DNA of 6,414 nucleotides. It comes from Defluviitaleaceae bacterium. GTDB taxonomy: Bacteria; Bacillota; Clostridia; Lachnospirales; WRAX01. A model generated the notes under the pieces. The model was not told the origin of the DNA. It did no database searches and saw nothing but the letters and a program-made list of their open reading frames with translations. The stretch is from contig WRBU01000067.1 in assembly GCA_009784355.1 (NCBI GenBank), forward strand, positions 1-6,414, in the 5' to 3' direction. Made by a program: the position numbers and the translations under genes. The first letter of the stretch is position 1. Each line of letters opens with the position of its first letter. Positions 1-4,890 of the stretch are shown here, one piece after another.

Positions 1-873
1 CGTGCGTGTCAAAATGGTCGCCGAGGCGTGGCAGAAATGCTTGTGCGAAGCGGCAATGTTGACATTACTTATGTGGACAATTTTGGACGTACGCCTTTGC
101 ACTATATTGCAAAAATGGGCATGGTAGCTTTGGCAAAATTTGTGCTTAAAGAGGGCGTTGATGTAGACTATACAGACAATGCCGGGCAAACAGCACTGCA
201 TTTTGCAGCAGGAAATCTGCAAAAAGAGGTATTTAGGCTGTTATTAGACCACGGTGCTGATATGGAAATTGCTGATGACAAGGGTGTTTTGCCAATTCAT
301 CTTATAACAAACCGTGGGCAGCATGATATGCTTACACTTATGTTGAATGCAGGAGCAAATGCACACACAATGACAAATCAAGGACTGTCTTTACTGCATG
401 TAGCGTGTTTTACCCGTAACCGAGAATGTGTGCGAATTTTATTAGAGCATGGGCTTGATGCAAATGCGACAGATAAATTTGGCATAGCACCCATTATGGA
501 CAGCGTGGGCAATAATCAAAAGGAGATTGTAAAAATCCTTTTAGATGCTGGTGCGGATATTGGCAGCAGAAATATTGATGGAGATGAAACCATACATATT
601 GCCACAATAAGAGGCTTTAAAGATATGCTGAAACTACTTTTGGAAAACGGTGCAAAAATTGATGCGTTAAACAATTTTGGTCTTGCTCCGATTCATTTGG
701 CGGCATATCATGGGAACAAAGACATTTTCAAATTTTTGCTTGACAATGGTGCGGACTTTGAGGTTAAAACAGGAGCAGGAAAATCTGTTATTGATATTGC
801 ATCAGAAAATGGACAAAAAGAAATTGTAGAGCTTATTGGAATTATACAAATGCGCAGACAGGCGCAAGGATAA
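1..873 (+). CDS. Ankyrin-repeat protein, 5' end outside the window
   Basis: The reading frame is open from base 1. The codons before the GTG at 28 already read like the second half of an ankyrin repeat (ACQNGRRGVAEMLV), so the gene starts upstream and GTG 28 is not its start. From base 76 come seven consecutive repeats of exactly 33 residues (76-768), each built on a DxxGxTPLHxAA-like opening, an (I/V)xxLL helix and a G(A/V)D turn. A shorter capping repeat follows (769 to about 850), and the protein ends in a basic MRRQAQG tail. Ankyrin stacks bind other proteins; no catalytic domain, signal peptide or membrane segment is visible in this part, so the partner and cell location are unknown. Repeats 4 and 5 are the most divergent (SLLHVACFT, APIMDSVGN). 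The gene converges on the minus-strand hydrolase lipoprotein gene and its TAA lies inside the shared hairpin. The ankyrin fold is certain; the function is not. Confidence 0.92.
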   Translation, partial: RACQNGRRGVAEMLVRSGNVDITYVDNFGRTPLHYIAKMGMVALAKFVLKEGVDVDYTDNAGQTALHFAAGNLQKEVFRLLLDHGADMEIADDKGVLPIHLITNRGQHDMLTLMLNAGANAHTMTNQGLSLLHVACFTRNRECVRILLEHGLDANATDKFGIAPIMDSVGNNQKEIVKILLDAGADIGSRNIDGDETIHIATIRGFKDMLKLLLENGAKIDALNNFGLAPIHLAAYHGNKDIFKFLLDNGADFEVKTGAGKSVIDIASENGQKEIVELIGIIQMRRQAQG

Positions 874-915
874 ATATAATGCCGCATCACGTATGTGATG
901 CGGCATTATATTTAT
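870..915. terminator. Bidirectional hairpin terminator between convergent genes
   Basis: Two perfectly complementary 21-nt arms, 870-890 and 895-915, enclose a 4-nt loop (GTAT). The loop-proximal 10 bp is GC-rich (GCCGCATCAC pairing with GTGATGCGGC). On both strands it is followed by the same AT-rich tail ATTATATTTAT, which is T-rich though not a pure T run. The stop codon of the ankyrin gene (871-873) and that of the minus-strand gene (912-914) both sit in the outer arms. Symmetry and position fit an intrinsic terminator working in both directions; this function is inferred from structure. Confidence 0.82.
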
Positions 916-2360
916 ATCCCAAACGAAATGCTTGAAATTATCTTGTCAAAAATTATTTGTGCTGGCACGCTGTGTCGCATGTCGACAGTAAAATCAAAAA
1001 TGACTAGCTGACCGTCGTTTTGAAAAACAACAACTTTGCTAAAAAACTCTTGAAAACCGCCAAAGCCAGTCCAAATATAAATCCCCGGTGCAGGTGAACT
1101 AAAATTAGACGCTGCTAGGTCAATGCCAAGCTCAAGGGCTATTTCGCTTGATGTCATAGTTTGGTCAATTTGGTAAATATCAAGATAAAGCTCTGGGTCA
1201 TCCCAAAAGTTATCTTCCCAATATTCGGACATAAAGGAATATTGACCGGGTCCATCCCAATAAGCCTGCCAAATGGCGGGGAGCAAGAAGCTGGCGTTTG
1301 CGGTTTCGTTATAATGTTGTACCATTATAGGCATAGGTAAAATGGGTGTTTGATTCATTGCATCCTGCAACTGCGAAGTTGTGAAAGCTATATTTGACAC
1401 TGAGTCAGTGTCGTCCAAAATATGTTGTGCAACGAGATGGGTTATGGGGGCAAGATAGTCAAAATGGTCACTGTTTTCTATAATGTGTACGTGTACATTT
1501 GGGTTTGTTGTTGCATTTTGCATCCGTTGCAAAGCTGCCCCGTTTCCTAACCTGCCTTCAATAATAAATGTCGGGCTTGAAATATCATCCAGCCAATGTA
1601 TTGGAGAGCGCAAAGCACGTTCCGCTTCGTTGTTAAGGTCAAAAGTAAATTGAGTGCGGTTGTGCTCACCTATATCATCTTGCGGCCCAAATGCAAAAAC
1701 AGCACGGAAAACATCGGTATATGCTGCAACTAAAAGCGCGCGAGTGCCGCCTGTGCTATGCCCCGCAAGATATATGCGGTTTGGGTCAACATAAGGCAGT
1801 GATGCAGCAAAATTAAAGGCGGCAACAATGTCATCAATTTCACCAAACATGGTTTCAAAATAACCGGGATTGCCGTTTGCACCTCTAAATGAAGGGTGCA
1901 TCATCAAAATGCCCGCATCTTTAAAAGCAGAGCCTGTTTGGTCGTTGTCCCATTCTGGGTAAGCCCAAATAAACTCGCTTATACCTTGGCTCCATCCGCC
2001 AACAACCCAAATTACCATGGGGTGAAGCTGACCATCACCGGGGTCGCTTGACACAAAAGCAGCCAAAGACCCGACATTTGATTGAAAATGCACAAGGTCG
2101 TACACTCCCTCTGGTGGGGTTGGGATGGAGAATTGGTTGCCTGTATTGCGTGTTAAATTAGTTATAAACCCAGCCCTTGCTTCGGCAAAACTGCCGTCAA
2201 GATTGATGCTTTGGTTTGAACTTTGCTGTTGATTTTGTTGTTGGGTTTGCTGGTTACTGGTTTGTGAATTGTCGCTATTATTACCGCTATTATTTCCTCC
2301 GCAGGCAACAAACGCAACTACACCCATCACAAGCAAAGCTGTTAAAATAAACTTTCTCAT
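912..2360 (-). CDS. Secreted lipoprotein with alpha/beta-hydrolase domain
   Basis: 482 residues. The N-terminus is a lipoprotein signal: MRK, a hydrophobic stretch, then the lipobox-like FVAC with Cys20 as the expected lipidated residue. A low-complexity Gly/Asn/Ser/Gln linker (about 21-52) would tether the protein outside the membrane. Residues about 80-320 resemble the prolyl-oligopeptidase/dienelactone-type alpha/beta hydrolases: a strand and turn IWVVGGW (117-123) at the usual oxyanion position, DPNRIYLAGHSTGG with nucleophile Ser202, and a late SDHF with probable catalytic His299. The usual acid after the PTFIIEG strand is not evident (GRLGNG follows), so the acid is unassigned. Residues about 325-482 form a second region, Trp/Tyr-rich and then beta-rich, that I do not recognise. 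The substrate cannot be told; peptidase, esterase and inactive forms are all possible. The ATG at 2360 has AAGGAGC 6 nt upstream and a strong promoter, and the gene looks monocistronic. Confidence 0.87.
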   Translation of the reverse strand: MRKFILTALLVMGVVAFVACGGNNSGNNSDNSQTSNQQTQQQNQQQSSNQSINLDGSFAEARAGFITNLTRNTGNQFSIPTPPEGVYDLVHFQSNVGSLAAFVSSDPGDGQLHPMVIWVVGGWSQGISEFIWAYPEWDNDQTGSAFKDAGILMMHPSFRGANGNPGYFETMFGEIDDIVAAFNFAASLPYVDPNRIYLAGHSTGGTRALLVAAYTDVFRAVFAFGPQDDIGEHNRTQFTFDLNNEAERALRSPIHWLDDISSPTFIIEGRLGNGAALQRMQNATTNPNVHVHIIENSDHFDYLAPITHLVAQHILDDTDSVSNIAFTTSQLQDAMNQTPILPMPIMVQHYNETANASFLLPAIWQAYWDGPGQYSFMSEYWEDNFWDDPELYLDIYQIDQTMTSSEIALELGIDLAASNFSSPAPGIYIWTGFGGFQEFFSKVVVFQNDGQLVIFDFTVDMRHSVPAQIIFDKIISSISFGI

Positions 2361-2389
2361 ATTATAGCTCCTTAAATAAATTTTTGACT

Positions 2390-2417
2390 ATTATATCACA
2401 TAAAAATTATTTGTCAA
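2390..2417 (-). promoter_or_regulatory. Promoter of the hydrolase lipoprotein gene
   Basis: Reading the minus strand, TTGACA (2417-2412), a 16-nt spacer and TATAAT (2395-2390) are both exact housekeeping sigma consensus boxes, and TGA just before the -10 makes it an extended -10 (TGnTATAAT). The start site should be near 2383, giving a short leader that carries the AAGGAGC ribosome binding site at 2373-2367, 6 nt before the ATG. Confidence 0.8.
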
Positions 2418-2434
2418 ATGATTTTGGACACCCT

Positions 2435-2463
2435 TTGACAGCGTGGGGTAAATATGGTATTAT
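2435..2463 (+). promoter_or_regulatory. Promoter of the dapF operon
   Basis: TTGACA (2435-2440), a 17-nt spacer and TATTAT (2458-2463), preceded by TGG, so again an extended -10. The start site is expected near 2470, about 20 nt before dapF, with AGGAGG at 2481-2486 as ribosome binding site. No riboswitch or attenuator fits in so short a leader, so no lysine-responsive leader is seen. The promoter lies back to back with the minus-strand one, the two -35 boxes 17 nt apart. Confidence 0.78.
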
Positions 2464-2490
2464 TGATTTATTGAAAAATTAGGAGGGCGT

Positions 2491-3297
2491 ATGAAGACGC
2501 TTGAGTTTGTAAAAATGCACGGTTGCGGCAATGACTATATTTATTTTGATTGTATGGACGGAAAAAACATTGACCCACACGAAATGGAACTATTTTGGCT
2601 TTGTGACCGCAATAAAGGAATTGGCGGCGATGGCTTGGTTTTTATTTTGCCGTCAGATGCGGCGGATGCCCGTATGCAAATGTTTAACATTGATGGAAGC
2701 GAGGGGATGATGTGCGGCAATGCTATTCGTTGTGTTGCTGAATATCTTTACAGCAAAAACCTAGCACCTTCTAGTATGAAAATAGAAACCCCAAGCGGCA
2801 TAAAGACTATAAAGGCAGCTGACAGCCGTCCAAACTGGGTAGTCGATATGGGGCAGGCAAAATTTTTGCCCAGTGAAATAAACGCATCTCTTGTTGTTGA
2901 TGTAGAGGAATACCGCATTACACAAGTAAACATGGGCAATCCCCATGCTGTGGTATTTATGGATGAAATTGACAAACTTGACCTTGTTGCAACAGGGACG
3001 AAATTCGAGCATCACGAAAAATTTCAGCCAGAACGCACGAATACAGAATTTGTGCAAGTGCTATCTAAAAATCATCTTAAAATGCGTGTTTGGGAGCGGG
3101 GAAGCGGTGAAACCCAAGCCTGCGGAACGGGGGCATGTGCGGCGGCTGTTGCGGCTGTGCTAAACGGGTATTGCAATAAAAATGAAGACATAGTAGTCAG
3201 CCTTTTGGGCGGCGATTTAACAATAAAATACACAGACGAAGCTGTTTTTATGACGGGCGAAGCTGTGAAAGTTTTTGAAGGGGCGGTAGAGGTATGA
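2491..3297 (+). CDS. dapF: Diaminopimelate epimerase
   Basis: Converts LL-2,6-diaminopimelate to the meso form in the cytoplasm, the penultimate step of lysine synthesis and the source of meso-DAP for peptidoglycan. At 268 residues it has the usual length. The two-base, cofactor-free epimerase centre is visible: Cys75 in GMMCGNAIRC and Cys211 in QACGTGAC. Other family signatures are HGCGNDY (10-16), GIGGDG (43-48), the GNPHAVVF stretch (149-156) and ERGSGET (202-208). The two half-domains, each carrying one cysteine, are intact. The ATG is fixed by AGGAGG just upstream and by the FVKMHGCGND start typical of the family. It is the first gene after the plus-strand promoter, and its TGA overlaps the next gene's ATG (ATGA), which suggests translational coupling. 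Identification is secure. Confidence 0.98.
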   Translation: MKTLEFVKMHGCGNDYIYFDCMDGKNIDPHEMELFWLCDRNKGIGGDGLVFILPSDAADARMQMFNIDGSEGMMCGNAIRCVAEYLYSKNLAPSSMKIETPSGIKTIKAADSRPNWVVDMGQAKFLPSEINASLVVDVEEYRITQVNMGNPHAVVFMDEIDKLDLVATGTKFEHHEKFQPERTNTEFVQVLSKNHLKMRVWERGSGETQACGTGACAAAVAAVLNGYCNKNEDIVVSLLGGDLTIKYTDEAVFMTGEAVKVFEGAVEV

Positions 3298-4703
3298 GAA
3301 AATATTTTGTCATTTGCGCACTAACACTTGCAGCAATCACATTTTTAATGGGATGCAACAGCTCTGTATCTTACGAGTATCCGCAATATTCGGAAGACAC
3401 ATCGGAATATGATGAAACATTAACCGAAACGAACGAAGAAAATAAAGATATAGGACAAGAAACGCAAAGGCCACAGGGGAGGGCAGTGGACATTTCTGTT
3501 GCTCATGGGCATACTCTTGTTTTAATGGAGGATGGCTCGCTATGGGGATGGGGCGCAGGTCATGCAAGTATGTTTGAGCCTCGCGGCGAAAGCAGTCTTT
3601 ATCCGACATTTATAATGGATGATGTGATTTTTGCTGTGGCGGGGGAGTACCATTCTATGGCTATTAAAACAGACGGTGGGCTTTGGGCATGGGGTGATAA
3701 TTTTTGGGGGCAAATTGGCGATGGCACAAATCTAAATCGCCCTTCCCCTGTTTGGGTTATGGACGATGTTGTATATGCGGCAATATCGCCTGCCATGGTG
3801 AGTAGTCATGCCTCGGGCGGTGCTCGCTCGTATGCCATAAGGAGTGATGGAACACTTTGGGCATGGGGTGAGGGAGATGGGCGGTATTCGCCTTGGGGTG
3901 TAGTTCTTGGTGATGGCGGCAATGAAGACCGCCTTTTGCCCATACAAATTTTGGAAAATGTCGCAAGCGTTACCCCAACCCACAATGGGGGACAAGCGAT
4001 AACCCTTGATGGCAGACTGTGGCATTGGCATCCTAACATCTATGGTTCTAGCGTCATAACAGGGGAGCTTTGGCTAGAAACGCCCGCACAACTTTCGCCT
4101 GCTGTGGTTGATGAAATTCCCTCATTGCGCAGGAGGGCACATTTTAGGCTTGATGAAAATGGCACTCTGTGGGCTTGGGGCGAAAATCGTCTGCCAGACC
4201 ATTGGCGCGATGGCCCAATCCTTGGCGATGGCACGACCATTGACCGAGATGAGCCTGTTGTTATCCTCGAAAATGTAACATATTTCACTATCGCAGGCAA
4301 CACAGTCTATGCCTTGACGGCAGATGGAGTCTTGTGGGCATGGGGTAATCTTTATGGTGCCTACATCGGCAATGGCTCACAATTTGATGGTGCTGCTATA
4401 TGGGAAGGCTGGGAGCAGGCTTATGACGAAAACGGCATCCCGCAAGGGGGGCGCTGGCTGCTAAATGACGGCGACCACGGCATTGTACTGTCCCCTGTGT
4501 CAATCTTGACAAATGTGGTGTCGGTTGCTGCAAGCTACTATATATTCGACCACGGCTGGATTATCGGGCTTCGTGGCTTTGCCATTACAGAAGATGGGGC
4601 AGTTTGGGCATGGGGCGCAAATACCGTCCACGATACCCACGGGCTTTTGGGTGACGGCACAAGTGAAAACCGCCCCTATCCAGTACAAATTATCGGGAAT
4701 TAG
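3294..4703 (+). CDS. RCC1-type beta-propeller lipoprotein
   Basis: 469 residues. MRK plus a hydrophobic stretch ends in the lipobox LMGC, so Cys21 should be lipidated and the protein anchored outside the membrane. An acidic Glu/Thr/Tyr linker (about 22-62) follows. The rest holds seven repeats of the RCC1 blade core DGxLWxWG, at about residues 80, 127, 185, 239, 289, 344 and 434. Several are followed by the GDGTxxxRxxPV loop, best seen in blades 2, 5 and 7. Seven is the number needed for a closed RCC1 propeller. Blade 4 is degenerate (LWHWH) and blade 6 carries an extra segment of about 40 residues (361-400). Such propellers serve as binding platforms; no enzyme motif or nucleotide-exchange role can be claimed. 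Its ATG overlaps the dapF stop, with AAGGGG about 10 nt upstream. The TAG stop lies at the edge of the palindromic element that follows. Fold confident, role unknown. Confidence 0.92.
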   Translation: MRKYFVICALTLAAITFLMGCNSSVSYEYPQYSEDTSEYDETLTETNEENKDIGQETQRPQGRAVDISVAHGHTLVLMEDGSLWGWGAGHASMFEPRGESSLYPTFIMDDVIFAVAGEYHSMAIKTDGGLWAWGDNFWGQIGDGTNLNRPSPVWVMDDVVYAAISPAMVSSHASGGARSYAIRSDGTLWAWGEGDGRYSPWGVVLGDGGNEDRLLPIQILENVASVTPTHNGGQAITLDGRLWHWHPNIYGSSVITGELWLETPAQLSPAVVDEIPSLRRRAHFRLDENGTLWAWGENRLPDHWRDGPILGDGTTIDRDEPVVILENVTYFTIAGNTVYALTADGVLWAWGNLYGAYIGNGSQFDGAAIWEGWEQAYDENGIPQGGRWLLNDGDHGIVLSPVSILTNVVSVAASYYIFDHGWIIGLRGFAITEDGAVWAWGANTVHDTHGLLGDGTSENRPYPVQIIGN

Positions 4704-4867
4704 AACCTGTGTTCAATAATGGATTGTGCGGATTTTCAGTCCGATTTTTCGCCAATCTAGGAGGTGAAATTCGTAGCGCACCCAAAGGTGCGAAAGAATT
4801 TTGCCGACGACGAGTGGCGGAAACATCGGGATGGAAAGACATGCAATAGCTTATCAAACACAGGTTC
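4703..4867. mobile_element. MITE-like palindromic element with terminal inverted repeats
   Basis: The ends are inverted repeats: AGAACCTGTGTT at 4702-4713 and its exact complement AACACAGGTTCT at 4857-4868. With two mismatches they extend to 18 nt. Inside, the halves stay complementary in patches (CCGAT near 4741 with ATCGG near 4825, CGCCA near 4750 with TGGCG near 4815). They meet at the perfect centre CGCACC-CAAA-GGTGCG (4777-4792), so the whole element can fold into one long imperfect hairpin. TTA flanks both sides (4700-4702 and 4868-4870), compatible with a 3-bp target duplication, although the outer A/T pair makes the exact boundary ambiguous. No transposase is encoded; such an element would have to be moved by a related full-length insertion sequence elsewhere. 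It could instead be an immobile intergenic repeat or a structured leader RNA of guaA. No family assignment is possible from the sequence alone. Confidence 0.62.
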
Positions 4868-4875
4868 TTAACATG

Positions 4876-4880
4876 AAGGG
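4876..4880 (+). promoter_or_regulatory. Ribosome binding site of guaA
   Basis: AAGGG lies 10 nt before the guaA ATG at 4891, a slightly long but workable spacing. It lies just outside the right end of the palindromic element, so an insertion there would have left guaA translation signals intact. It supports ATG 4891 over the out-of-frame ATGs at 4873 and 4881, which are followed almost at once by stops. Confidence 0.65.
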
Positions 4881-4890
4881 ATGATATAAT

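Noticed and set aside
3732..4039. Minus-strand open frames within the RCC1 gene
   Set aside because: They arise opposite repetitive, Gly/Trp-rich codons of a clear coding gene and show no domain or ribosome binding site.
4759..4765. AGGAGGT inside the palindromic element as a ribosome binding site
   Set aside because: No ATG, GTG or TTG lies at a suitable distance downstream.
4759..4830. Words resembling 16S rRNA (GGTGAAATTCGTAG, GGTGCGAAAG, GAGTGGCGGA)
   Set aside because: Their spacing and order do not match 16S rRNA: the first two are only about 9 nt apart and the third belongs near the 5' end of 16S. The stretch is better explained by the palindrome.
4885..4890. TATAAT with a preceding TGA directly before the guaA ATG, as a promoter -10
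   Set aside because: Transcription would begin inside the coding region, after the start codon, and there is no -35 box at the right distance.
4704..4890. Purine or PRPP riboswitch upstream of guaA
   Set aside because: I cannot find the conserved purine-aptamer junction and loop sequences or the ykkC-type CUAGGG pattern, and there is no terminator with a T run before guaA.
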